Source: Selenomonadaceae bacterium (GTDB taxonomy: Bacteria > Bacillota > Negativicutes > Selenomonadales > Selenomonadaceae). Taken from it: a DNA stretch of 36,757 nucleotides. Where the stretch lies: positions 1 through 36,757 of the forward strand of contig JAFUXN010000010.1 in NCBI GenBank assembly GCA_017477125.1, in the 5' to 3' direction. Below the pieces are notes generated by a model. That model was not told the origin of the DNA and searched no databases. It saw nothing but the letters and a program-made list of their open reading frames with translations. Made by a program: the position numbers and the translations under genes. Below, piece by piece: positions 1-7,606 of this stretch; the stretch's first letter is position 1, and each line of letters opens with the position of its first letter.

Positions 1-512
1 CCGGCATTGGAGGCGGGCGCCCAACTTTTCTTCTGCCGCCCATAAATGTTTCGGGTCAAGGACGAAAAAAAAGGCGTCGCCGCCGATTCGCGGGGCGGAC
101 GACGCCGTTGCCTTCAGTCGGCAATAAAAATTTCAGAGCCGAGGCTGTAAAGGGCGAGAAAAAGGCGTCGCCGCCTGCCCGCGTGGCGGACGCCGCCTTC
201 TACTTCAACCATCGCCCATAAAATTTTTAGGGACAAGGGCAATGGGGCGAGCCGCCGGCACCAGTAGGCGGGCGCCCCAATCTTTTAACCGTCGCCCCCA
301 TAAAAAAGGCGTCGCCGCCTTTACGCGTGGCGGACGCCGCCGTTGCCTTTAGTCGCCCATAAAAATTTCAGAGCCGAGGCTATAAAGGACGAGAAAAAAG
401 GCGTCGGCGCCTGCCCGCGTGGCGGACGCCGCCTTCTACTTCAACCGTCGAACCAAAATTTTGTGGACAAGGGCAATGGGGCGATCCGCCGGCATCGGAG
501 GCGGGCGCCCCT
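1..512. repeat. Tandem array of GC-rich hairpins, ~235-bp higher-order unit
   Basis: This stretch has no convincing gene. It holds imperfect inverted repeats with arms at 73-84/94-106, 164-175/185-194, 244-256/267-278, 308-319/329-338, 400-411/421-430 and 478-490/500-511. The first three recur as the second three at a distance of 234-236 bp, so the larger unit is about 235 bp and is present twice, with a partial copy of the last hairpin at 1-22. Two hairpin types alternate: GGCGTCGCCGCC...GGCGGACGCC, usually preceded by a run of 5-8 A, and GGGGCG-N-CCGCC...GGCGGGCGCCCC. AT-rich linkers contain ATAAAATTT. The array lies immediately downstream of the minus-strand esterase gene. The role is unknown; transcript 3' ends or chromosome structure are guesses. 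Confidence 0.85.
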
Positions 513-516
513 ATTT

Positions 517-1875
517 TTATTCTTCGGTCGGCTCGACGTCGAGCGGCTTATCGAGCTTCTGACGGAACAGCCAATCCCTCAACGCACTCAAATTGTACGC
601 GAACGACCACGTGTACATGTGGTTGCCGCCCTCGAACACCGTATAATTTATATCCGCTCCCTTAGCCTCGAGCTCGCGCAGTTGAGCGTTGATCTCGGCG
701 ACGGGAGCTTTACTGTTGAGAAATTTATCGCCGACCGCCACGTTCGAGCCCAACGATCTCCAACGCTCGACCGCCGCGTTCATTCCCGGATAAGCCTTCT
801 TATCGCCCTCACACACCACTATCCACAACTTCTTGTCCTTGAGCGCGACCATCTCATCAACGTTCCACTGACCCGCCACCAACAATTGAGCCGCAAAGAA
901 ATCCGGATATCGATCGCTGATAGCAATGTTCGCCATGCAGCCCTGCGATTGACCCGTGCCGTAAATGCGTTCGGGATCGACGTGGAAGCGTTGAGCCGCA
1001 TCAAAGATCAGTTCGCTCACGAGCTCGAGCCCCGGCGTCCAAACATTTTCGTCGGTCGTCATCATGCCCAATCGCTCAACCAGATCGGCAGTGTATTGCG
1101 GAGCGAGCACGATGCATTCATGCTTGCGCTGTTCAGCCGTCGAGGCGAACACCGTCGCGCCGTTGCCCTGGAATAAGGGCGTGGTCACGTCGTTGATGTT
1201 GGCGCTGGCGTCGGCGATGAACACCACCATCGGATAAGTCGTTTGCGACGAGTAGGTGCGCGGCAGGTAAACGTTATAAGGGATCGTTACTCCGCTCGAC
1301 GAGGTGAACTCCATTTGACGGAACTTCTCAATGGTCGGGCAACTCACCATCGAACTTTCGACCGCACTCATCGCAGGGAAGTAGGTGGTGCCGTCGGCGG
1401 CGACGACCGTCCCGACCTGTTGAACGCTGAACTTCAGATCGGGCGCTTGACGATTCGATCTCATCGGCGCGTCTTTCGATTGAGTGTCAGATCGATTGGC
1501 GGGACGAGCGGGCTTCTGCTCGAGACTGCCGTCGAACACGGAGTTTTCATGTTTGAGCTTAAGAATGACGTAGACGCCCACGACCGATTGCTTGGTTGAC
1601 TCGGGCTTATCGTTGACGAAAACGGCGTCGACCGTCCTGCCCTCGATCACAAAATCATCGGGCGACACGCTCTTGGGACTGATCGCCTTCGGATATTGAA
1701 CAATGGCGGTCGACAACTTTTCGCCGTCGCCGTAGACGTCGGCAATGCCCGTCACTCGAATGATGCCGCCGTCGAAGATGCCCTTATCGATGACGACGGG
1801 CGCGAACGCAGCGTTGGCGGTCAAGCTCATCGACAGCATCAGCAGCGCGCTAAAAAATATTTTGCTCCAACTCAT
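517..1875 (-). CDS. Secreted esterase/PHB depolymerase-like alpha/beta hydrolase
   Basis: A 452-residue exported hydrolase. The N-terminus is a typical signal peptide: charged start, then a hydrophobic stretch to about residue 23 ending ANA-AFA. Residues ~30-110 form a domain I do not recognise. From about residue 190 there is an alpha/beta hydrolase fold of the esterase/poly(3-hydroxybutyrate) depolymerase-like kind: VTIPYNVYLPRTY, then the nucleophile elbow GTGQSQGCM (Ser as catalytic residue), and a late His in GGNHMYTW. Substrate is unknown; surface esters or polysaccharide side groups are possible. The ATG at 1875 is chosen because GGGAGA lies 7 bases upstream; a GTG five codons earlier would use that same site as coding sequence. 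It starts 25 bp after the PRD regulator ends and is probably co-transcribed with it. Confidence 0.85.
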   Translation of the reverse strand: MSWSKIFFSALLMLSMSLTANAAFAPVVIDKGIFDGGIIRVTGIADVYGDGEKLSTAIVQYPKAISPKSVSPDDFVIEGRTVDAVFVNDKPESTKQSVVGVYVILKLKHENSVFDGSLEQKPARPANRSDTQSKDAPMRSNRQAPDLKFSVQQVGTVVAADGTTYFPAMSAVESSMVSCPTIEKFRQMEFTSSSGVTIPYNVYLPRTYSSQTTYPMVVFIADASANINDVTTPLFQGNGATVFASTAEQRKHECIVLAPQYTADLVERLGMMTTDENVWTPGLELVSELIFDAAQRFHVDPERIYGTGQSQGCMANIAISDRYPDFFAAQLLVAGQWNVDEMVALKDKKLWIVVCEGDKKAYPGMNAAVERWRSLGSNVAVGDKFLNSKAPVAEINAQLRELEAKGADINYTVFEGGNHMYTWSFAYNLSALRDWLFRQKLDKPLDVEPTEE

Positions 1876-1900
1876 AATCAACTCTCCCACACAAAAATTT

Positions 1901-4003
1901 TTATCCGATCAGATCGTGGCACTTGCCTTTGTAGAACGCCTCGAAAATTTTCACCAGCTCGTTGTAAATCTCGCGCTCATTGCCCTCGTGCAGAATTTCG
2001 ATGAACCCCCAACGATCCAACAGCACCGACGCCGCATGCCCGATCGTGTCGATCACGCATTCGGAACTGTCGATCGGCGCGAGCATGACGATTGCCGTTC
2101 GAACGATCTCGCCGTCCGACGGATATTGAAAGCCGCGACCCAATTGCAAAATCCCGAACGCCGATTCGACCACGTGCGCCGTTCGACAATGCAACAAAAC
2201 CATGTGGTGACCCGTCAAGACCGTCGAGCCCTTGTCCTCCCGTTCGAGCAGATCGACTTTGATGCCTTCTCTTGCAACGGTCGAACGTCCGACGAGCCTG
2301 CCGACCATTGAGCAGGCGTCTTCGATCGATTTGACCTCCGCGCGGACGTAAAACCAATTCGACAGCAGAGCCGTGATTGCTTGCCCGTACTCGGTCAACA
2401 TCTTGAGCGCTTCGACGAACGGCAATCGAGCCTCTACCTCCGCCGCCGAGCTCAAAAAATTTTCGTTCTGTCGAGCGAGCTCGTTCTCGATCTTGAGGCG
2501 ATCGTCCTTGGTGAGCGCGGTGTTGACCACGACGACGGGGCATTCGACGTTTGGGATCGGCACGGTCGAGATGATGAACTCGAAATCCATTGCGGCGACG
2601 TAGGCGGCGTTGATCGACAGGATCGGCACTTGATCGACGATCTTGAGATTGCGGAACTGACTGCGCAAGCGGCTGGCGAGCAGTCTGGACGTCCCCATGC
2701 CGGTCGGGCACGCTACGATCACTCGATGCACCGAGTTGAGGAACGGTTCGCTGTCGGCGAGCGCCGCGCCCAAATGCATGGCGATGTAAGCGATTTCCGC
2801 CTCGGGCAATTCGATTTGAAGTTCGCGTTCGAGTTCGCCGACGCATTTCTTGGTGAGCGTCATGAGTTCGGGGTAATGCGCTTTAATCTCGTTGAGGAGC
2901 GGGTTGCGAATGTCCATGTGCATTCTCAAGCGGCTGATCGACGGACCGAAATGATTGACGAGCCCCGCGAGCAGATTTTGATTCTTATCGATGTCGCGAC
3001 CCGACTCGCGAGCCGCCGCCTTCATAACCGATCGAGCGAGCCGCACGAGACGGAAATTATCCATCATCGAGACTGAGCCGATGTTCTCTGAATCGTAACG
3101 GTTGCGCGCGCCGAGCAGATGCGCGGTGAGATAGCCGACTTCGCTGTCGGGGATATCGACGTTGAACTCCGCGCGGATTTTGTCGGCGATGGCGGCGGCG
3201 AGTTTAAATTCGCGATGAGTTTTGAGTTTGTCGAGAGACTCAGCATCGAGTTCAATGGCGTCGTGATTTTTGATGCGTTGGACGGCGAGCGACAGATGCA
3301 CGACGAGCCCGATGAAGGCGTTATCGGACAGTTGGCAGTCGGATTCGAGGGCGAGGGTATGAATGAGCTTATCGATGCGGCGCCAAACGCCTTCGTCGAT
3401 CAACTCGAGCAGGAACTTCGACGCTTGAGTGATGTGCTCGTCGGAATCGGCGCCGTTGAGATTATCCTGCACGAGGTTTAGCAGTTCGTCTTCGCCGATG
3501 TGATCGTAAATGTATCTGATGATGGCTCGACGGAGATCGCGTTCGTCGCCGAGCAGGCTGATGCCGAGCCCGGGCTTACGAAGCAAGCGGAGCCCTTGAT
3601 CGCGAAACCATGGCTCCAGCTTATCGAGGTCGTTGCTGATGGTTGAGTCGGTGACGTGCAATTGGGACGACAGGACGAACAATTTGATGGGTTCGCGGCT
3701 CGAGAGGAGGCGGCTGATGATGACGGAGAGGCGTTCCTTGGGTGAGTACTCTTTACGATCGAGCGCCTTCTTTGCGTATTCGAGCAGGGCGAACTTCTTG
3801 ACGGGGCTGCCGACCAATTGAAGACCGGTGCCGGTTCGACGTTCGAGTTTGATATCGTAATCGTTGAGAAGAGCCTCGACCTTGGGAAGGTGACGGGAAA
3901 CGGTTTTGGCACTGATGCCGAGTGCTTTGGCGAGCATGCCGAGAGTTTTGCCGGAATCGTTTTCGATGAGGAGTTTGATGATGAGGAATGTGCGTTGATC
4001 CAT
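1901..4003 (-). CDS. PRD-domain PTS-linked transcriptional activator (BglG/MtlR/LicR type)
   Basis: A 700-residue multidomain regulator. Seen in order: two N-terminal helix-turn-helix units (about 1-60 and 85-150), two PTS regulation domains (about 185-290 and 300-420, with candidate phospho-histidines in LIHTLA, VVHLSLA, VNHFGP and AMHLGAA), an EIIB-like domain with the phosphocysteine loop VACPTGMGTS near 430, and a C-terminal EIIA-like domain with LLHCRT aligning with the LPHART type active-site histidine. In this family phosphorylation of PRD, EIIB and EIIA by PTS components sets DNA-binding activity according to sugar supply. No PTS permease gene is in the window, so its sugar is unknown. 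The start at 4003 follows GGAG by 9 bases; a strong promoter lies just upstream, giving a very short leader. Its likely co-transcribed partner is the secreted esterase. Confidence 0.92.
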   Translation of the reverse strand: MDQRTFLIIKLLIENDSGKTLGMLAKALGISAKTVSRHLPKVEALLNDYDIKLERRTGTGLQLVGSPVKKFALLEYAKKALDRKEYSPKERLSVIISRLLSSREPIKLFVLSSQLHVTDSTISNDLDKLEPWFRDQGLRLLRKPGLGISLLGDERDLRRAIIRYIYDHIGEDELLNLVQDNLNGADSDEHITQASKFLLELIDEGVWRRIDKLIHTLALESDCQLSDNAFIGLVVHLSLAVQRIKNHDAIELDAESLDKLKTHREFKLAAAIADKIRAEFNVDIPDSEVGYLTAHLLGARNRYDSENIGSVSMMDNFRLVRLARSVMKAAARESGRDIDKNQNLLAGLVNHFGPSISRLRMHMDIRNPLLNEIKAHYPELMTLTKKCVGELERELQIELPEAEIAYIAMHLGAALADSEPFLNSVHRVIVACPTGMGTSRLLASRLRSQFRNLKIVDQVPILSINAAYVAAMDFEFIISTVPIPNVECPVVVVNTALTKDDRLKIENELARQNENFLSSAAEVEARLPFVEALKMLTEYGQAITALLSNWFYVRAEVKSIEDACSMVGRLVGRSTVAREGIKVDLLEREDKGSTVLTGHHMVLLHCRTAHVVESAFGILQLGRGFQYPSDGEIVRTAIVMLAPIDSSECVIDTIGHAASVLLDRWGFIEILHEGNEREIYNELVKIFEAFYKGKCHDLIG

Positions 4004-4022
4004 TGAAATCATCTCCGCGCCC

Positions 4023-4050
4023 ATTATACAACGGCGATAATGTTTGGCAA
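4023..4050 (-). promoter_or_regulatory. Sigma-70-type promoter for the PRD regulator
   Basis: On the minus strand TTGCCA (4045-4050) and a perfect TATAAT (4023-4028) are separated by 16 bases. Transcription would start near 4016-4018, only about 13-15 bases before the ATG at 4003, so the leader is little more than the ribosome binding site. Confidence 0.75.
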
Positions 4051-4051
4051 A

Positions 4052-4081
4052 CAAAAATGCTCCCGCGTCTCGTGCGAGAGC
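4052..4081 (-). terminator. Rho-independent terminator of the pse operon
   Basis: On the minus strand GCTCTCGC (4074-4081) pairs with GCGGGAGC (4059-4066) through a 7-base loop, with one G-U pair, followed by ATTTTTGTTTG. It sits 35 bp beyond the pseI stop codon and immediately before the promoter of the next gene, separating two minus-strand units. Confidence 0.8.
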
Positions 4082-4115
4082 AAATAAATTCAATGATAAA
4101 AATCTGTTAAGGGCA

Positions 4116-5141
4116 TCAGTTCTCTATGAACTCCCAAGCGAGCGGCGTACCGAACTTGACATCGCGCTTGACCTTCTTGCCCAGCACCGTCTCATAATGC
4201 TTCGGCTTGAGCCCGCGCCCCGGACGTATGCTTCGAATATTTTGCTCCGTCAACACATCGCCCACGCTCACATCTTCGACAACGTAGAGACTGCGACGCA
4301 GTGCCCGCGACTCCTGCTCACTCAAATCATAACTCACTCGACCCAACGCATCGTGCGCCGCTCGACATTCCCGAACCAGTTGAGCCATCTCGTGCGGCTC
4401 CATCGAAAATGCGCTGTCGACACCGCCCTCCGCTCTCGAAAGAGTGAAGTGCTTTTCGATCACCGTCGCGCCCAACGCCACCGCCGCGATCGCTACTCCG
4501 ATCCCCATAGTGTGATCCGACAGCCCGACCTCGCAATCGAAAAGCTGTTTCATGTGCGGGATCGTGCGGAGGTTTGCATCGGCGGGCGTCGCCGGATAAC
4601 TGCTCGTGCATTTGAGCAAAGTCAGATCGGTGCAGCCGTTGTCACGCGCCGTCCGAACCAAGTCATCGATCTCTGACACGCTCGCCATGCCCGTCGACAC
4701 GATCATCGGCTTGCCAAGTCGAGCGATCTTCTTGACGAGCGGCAGATCAATATTCTCAAACGACGCGATCTTATAGATCGGGCAATCCAAACTCTCAAGG
4801 AAATCGACGGCGGTCGGATCAAAGGGCGTGCTGAAACACATGACGCCCAATTCTCGACAACGCTCAAACAATTTTGCTTGCCACTCCCAAGGAGTATAAG
4901 CCTCTTGATAGAGCTCATAGAGTGAACGTCCCGCCCACAAACTTTTGGGATCGGAGATGAGAAACTCGCCATCGCGCTTATCGATGGTGATGGTGTCGGC
5001 GGTGTAGGTTTGGAGCTTGACGGCATCAACGCCCGCTTCGGCGGCAGCCTCGACGATCTTGATCGCTCGCTCCAACGATTGATTGTGATTGCCGCTCATC
5101 TCCGCGATCACGAACGGCACATTGCGATTGACTTCCTGCAT
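4116..5141 (-). CDS. pseI: Pseudaminic acid synthase
   Basis: A 341-residue NeuB-family enzyme that condenses 2,4-diacetamido-2,4,6-trideoxy-L-altrose (or a variant) with phosphoenolpyruvate to make pseudaminic acid in the cytoplasm. The N-terminal TIM barrel (about 1-275) begins FVIAEMSGNHNQSLE and contains VKLQTYTAD, CFSTPFD, KIASFE, VSTGMAS, KCTSSYP, GLSDHTMG and EKHFTL, all typical of PseI rather than sialic acid synthase. The C-terminal SAF/antifreeze-like domain (about 285-341) carries SLYVVEDVSVGDVLTEQNIRSIRPG. GAAGG lies 9 bases before the ATG. It is the last gene of the pse operon, 76 bp after the GNAT gene, and is followed by a hairpin terminator. Confidence 0.95.
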   Translation of the reverse strand: MQEVNRNVPFVIAEMSGNHNQSLERAIKIVEAAAEAGVDAVKLQTYTADTITIDKRDGEFLISDPKSLWAGRSLYELYQEAYTPWEWQAKLFERCRELGVMCFSTPFDPTAVDFLESLDCPIYKIASFENIDLPLVKKIARLGKPMIVSTGMASVSEIDDLVRTARDNGCTDLTLLKCTSSYPATPADANLRTIPHMKQLFDCEVGLSDHTMGIGVAIAAVALGATVIEKHFTLSRAEGGVDSAFSMEPHEMAQLVRECRAAHDALGRVSYDLSEQESRALRRSLYVVEDVSVGDVLTEQNIRSIRPGRGLKPKHYETVLGKKVKRDVKFGTPLAWEFIEN

Positions 5142-5217
5142 TCAAAACACCCTTCGCATTTGAAATTCATATTTTACGGAACATCAGGCGGCGTTCGACA
5201 CTTGAATACCTTCGCTT

Positions 5218-5664
5218 CTAAGTCGACAAGATTTTGGTGTAAATAAAATGATCCGGCGCCTCCGTTCTCTCATAGCCGAGTTTCTCGAACACCCGTTGCG
5301 ATGCGACGTTGGTCAATTGCACTTTGCCGACCAGCGGCAATGTTCGATCGCAATGCTGTTCGACCATTGAGAGAATCATGGTTCCGAATCCATGTCCGCG
5401 ATACTCGACGTCGATGCTGTAACCGATGAGCTGAATGTTGTCACCGAGAGTGAGACGCACCTGACCGATCGGTTGACCGTCAAGCGTCATTATGAATATG
5501 CTGACGTTCGGATCGTCGAGCGCTCTTTGGAACCAGCGTTGATGTTCTTCTAACGAAATGATTTTCGATTGGAACGAATTGGCTCGCACCGACGGCTCAT
5601 TGACCCAACGATAGAGCAGCATCATGTCTTCGGGCTCGGCTCGACGGAGAAATAATTTTTCCAT
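5218..5664 (-). CDS. GNAT N-acetyltransferase, PseH-like (copy 1)
   Basis: A 148-residue GNAT-fold acyl-CoA N-acyltransferase. It has the acyl-CoA pyrophosphate-binding motif YRGHGFGT (R-x-x-G-x-G) near residue 90 and the C-terminal NVASQRVFEKLGY typical of the fold. Sequences like LRRAEPEDMMLLYRWVNEPSVR are seen in PseH-type enzymes, which acetylate the 4-amino group of the UDP-sugar made by PseC. A second gene at 7150-7605 is about 91% identical in protein. Its ribosome binding site, GGAGA, lies within the last codons of the LmbE gene; the ATG follows that gene's stop by 1 bp, so translation is probably coupled. Which of the two copies is the true PseH cannot be told from sequence. Confidence 0.85.
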   Translation of the reverse strand: MEKLFLRRAEPEDMMLLYRWVNEPSVRANSFQSKIISLEEHQRWFQRALDDPNVSIFIMTLDGQPIGQVRLTLGDNIQLIGYSIDVEYRGHGFGTMILSMVEQHCDRTLPLVGKVQLTNVASQRVFEKLGYERTEAPDHFIYTKILST

Positions 5665-5665
5665 G

Positions 5666-6469
5666 TCAAGCCGTCTCCTCGAACTCGATCAGCTCGAGCG
5701 GCGGATCAAATGCAAAGCCGTCAGCAGTGCTTAGGTCACAACCCCCCCACATTGGAGGAACGACGGCAATCGATCGCTCATCGCGGATTAGCCTGCCCAA
5801 CATGAACGCCTCGGCATAAAGATGACCGACCGTGAACCCGCGACGTTGAGCCAAAATTTTCGTCGCCTCGTACGAACGCGAGTGGGGATACGCACGCATC
5901 TCCGATTCGTAAAACCTCAACGCCTCCAACTTCCGATCGATGAACGCCTCGATGTCCACGTAGACGTTCGGACAAAAAATTTTTCCTGCCTCGGGCATCT
6001 GCCACTCCGTGCTCGACAGCGTCTCAAAAAATAATATCTCCCGCACCGACATGCCCGGCATTGGTCGACACGCCGTCACCACCGCCTCATGCGCCGCTCG
6101 ATGATCCACATTCACATCGCCCGCATGATGCGTGTACACCACGGTCGGCTCAAATCTGTCGATCTCAAACTCAACCTTCTTGATCACGTCGAGCAATTGC
6201 ACTCCGTCCATTCGATTGTCGGGGAAGTCGCAAAGCGTCACACTCTCCACGCCCATGAACTCCGCCACTTGCTCCGTCGCTCGATGCAATTGATTGAGCT
6301 CGTTCGAGCGACGCTCCGCCTGTCGAGTTTCGTCCCGACTCGTCACGCCCTCGGCAAGGATCATCACTCTCACTCGATCGCCCGCCGATACATGCCGCAT
6401 TATCGTCCCGCCGCAACCCAATATCTCATCGTCGGGATGCGCCGCCACCACAAAAATCTTCTTACTCAT
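5666..6469 (-). CDS. LmbE/PIG-L family N-deacetylase
   Basis: A 267-residue zinc-dependent de-N-acetylase. The metal-binding AHPDDEILGCGGT sits at about residues 9-21, and VVYTHHAGDVNVDHRAAHEAV carries the later conserved Asp and His residues. The family removes N-acetyl groups from amino sugars. Lying between a formyltransferase-like gene and a GNAT gene in a pseudaminic acid operon, it is likely to free an amino group so that another acyl group can be added; this is inference. The second of two adjacent ATGs (6469) is chosen because GAGGG lies 6 bases upstream. It overlaps the formyltransferase gene by 8 bp. A run of seven G (5742-5748 on the plus strand as C) falls in frame near residue 241, leaving a short divergent C-terminal tail. 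Confidence 0.88.
   Translation of the reverse strand: MSKKIFVVAAHPDDEILGCGGTIMRHVSAGDRVRVMILAEGVTSRDETRQAERRSNELNQLHRATEQVAEFMGVESVTLCDFPDNRMDGVQLLDVIKKVEFEIDRFEPTVVYTHHAGDVNVDHRAAHEAVVTACRPMPGMSVREILFFETLSSTEWQMPEAGKIFCPNVYVDIEAFIDRKLEALRFYESEMRAYPHSRSYEATKILAQRRGFTVGHLYAEAFMLGRLIRDERSIAVVPPMWGGCDLSTADGFAFDPPLELIEFEETA
5742..5748 (-). repeat. G7 homopolymer tract inside the LmbE gene
   Basis: Seven C on the plus strand (G7 in the coding strand), in frame in the codons for Trp-Gly-Gly, followed directly by TTGTG. Slippage would change the last ~24 residues of the deacetylase. The same G-tract plus TTGTG context occurs at the frameshift in the glycosyltransferase at 16073-16080. Confidence 0.8.
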
Positions 6470-7145
6470 CATTAGCCCTCAATCGAATCCTCACGTCCGC
6501 CAAAATTTCTTCCTCGCTCAACGACGCCCGACTAAATTCCAAGCGAAGATGCGCCGTCTCCAAAAACGCCGGAGGATAACCCTCGGCATCGAGCATTCTG
6601 ATGTAATCGAACACCCGTTTGAGATCGTCGAGCCCGTCAATGTTGCTCTCGGGCGGCGTCCGACGTTTGAACACCACCGGTTCACCCTGTTGAGGATACG
6701 GCGTCGGCTCCGCGCGGATTATCTCAATCATCATCTCCTTGACCAGTTCAGCCGCTCGAAGGAAAATTTCTCGCGCGCTACCCCACAACGATAACGGTCG
6801 CTTCATGTAGATGTCGCCGCCGTCGAGCGTCTTGACGCATTTGATCGCCGACAGTTGAGTTTCGTAAATTCCTCGCGCGATCAGATTTTGCAACGGGCTG
6901 CCTCCGCGTCCGAACGGCAGATCGGTCATGTGGAAGATCACGCAACGAAAATTTTCATGAACGCTCGACGGAATGATGTACGACCAATGCGGGAAGAAGA
7001 CCCAACTCGGAGCCAACCGTTCAAGGCTCTCGAAATTCAATTGAGTTTTGTCATCGATGTAAGTGATCGGCTCGCCCGTTCGCCGCTCGATCTCGTCAGT
7101 GAATCGCTTGTGCCACAGACGGCTCGACGCTATCACTATGCTCAT
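6462..7145 (-). CDS. Formyltransferase-like protein (sugar N-formyltransferase candidate)
   Basis: A 227-residue protein related to the N-terminal domain of methionyl-tRNA formyltransferase and sugar N-formyltransferases. It shows a Rossmann-like start (IVIASSRLWHKRF), the core FHMTDLPFGRGGSPLQNLI around residue 75, and LDGGDIYMK around residue 110 with the conserved Asp. It lacks the tRNA-binding C-terminal domain of true Fmt. The Asn two positions before the catalytic His in Fmt appears to be Ile here, as judged by eye. The protein probably transfers a one-carbon (formyl) group to an amino sugar exposed by the neighbouring deacetylase. ATG 7145 follows AGGAGG; the longer upstream frame is only the overlapping GNAT gene read in another frame. 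It starts 4 bp after GNAT copy 2. Confidence 0.8.
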   Translation of the reverse strand: MSIVIASSRLWHKRFTDEIERRTGEPITYIDDKTQLNFESLERLAPSWVFFPHWSYIIPSSVHENFRCVIFHMTDLPFGRGGSPLQNLIARGIYETQLSAIKCVKTLDGGDIYMKRPLSLWGSAREIFLRAAELVKEMMIEIIRAEPTPYPQQGEPVVFKRRTPPESNIDGLDDLKRVFDYIRMLDAEGYPPAFLETAHLRLEFSRASLSEEEILADVRIRLRANDE

Positions 7146-7149
7146 CGTC

Positions 7150-7605
7150 CTACCTCCTCTGCGTCGACAAGATTTTGGTGTAAATAAAATGATCCGGCGC
7201 CTCCGTTCTCTCATAGCCGAGTTTCTCAAACACTTTTTGCGATGCGACGTTGGTCAATCGCACTTTACCGACCAACGGCAGTGTTCGATCGCAATGTTGT
7301 TCGACCATTGAGAGAATCAGAGTGCCGAATCCATGTTTTCGGTGCTCGACGTCGATGCTGTAATCGATCATTTGAATGCCGTTGTCGAGAGTGAGGCGCA
7401 CCTGACCGATCGGTTGAGCGTCGAGCGTCATTATGAAGATGCTGACGTTCGGATCGTCGAGCGCTCTTTGGAACCAGCGTTGATGTTCTTCCAATGAAAT
7501 GATTTCCGATTGGAACGAATTGGTGCGAACCGACGGCTCATTGACCCAACGATAGAGCAGCATCATGTCTTCGGGCTCGGCTCGACGGAGAAATAATTTT
7601 TCCAT
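7150..7605 (-). CDS. GNAT N-acetyltransferase, PseH-like (copy 2)
   Basis: A 151-residue GNAT protein, a tandem duplicate of the gene at 5218-5664. By eye the two proteins differ at about 13 of 148 positions. Most differences lie between residues 60 and 100, including the loop before and within the acetyl-CoA motif (HRKHGFGT here, YRGHGFGT in copy 1), while both ends are almost unchanged. The duplicated segment includes the ribosome binding site and the last codons of the upstream gene (both upstream genes end Glu-Thr-Ala/Ile then TGA). The stop lies three codons later than in copy 1, adding Gln-Arg-Arg. The ATG is 1 bp after the pseF stop. It may act on the same UDP-sugar or on a different amino group. 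Confidence 0.85.
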   Translation of the reverse strand: MEKLFLRRAEPEDMMLLYRWVNEPSVRTNSFQSEIISLEEHQRWFQRALDDPNVSIFIMTLDAQPIGQVRLTLDNGIQMIDYSIDVEHRKHGFGTLILSMVEQHCDRTLPLVGKVRLTNVASQKVFEKLGYERTEAPDHFIYTKILSTQRR

Positions 7606-7606
7606 G

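Noticed and set aside
1..512. Possible CRISPR array
   Set aside because: Repeats differ in length and sequence, form two alternating hairpin types with ~235-bp higher order, and the linkers are themselves repeated rather than unique spacers; no cas genes are present.
343..1176. Open frame starting in the repeat array and running into the esterase gene
   Set aside because: It joins repeat DNA with the complement of the esterase and shows no motif; the esterase on the minus strand has a signal peptide and a serine nucleophile motif.
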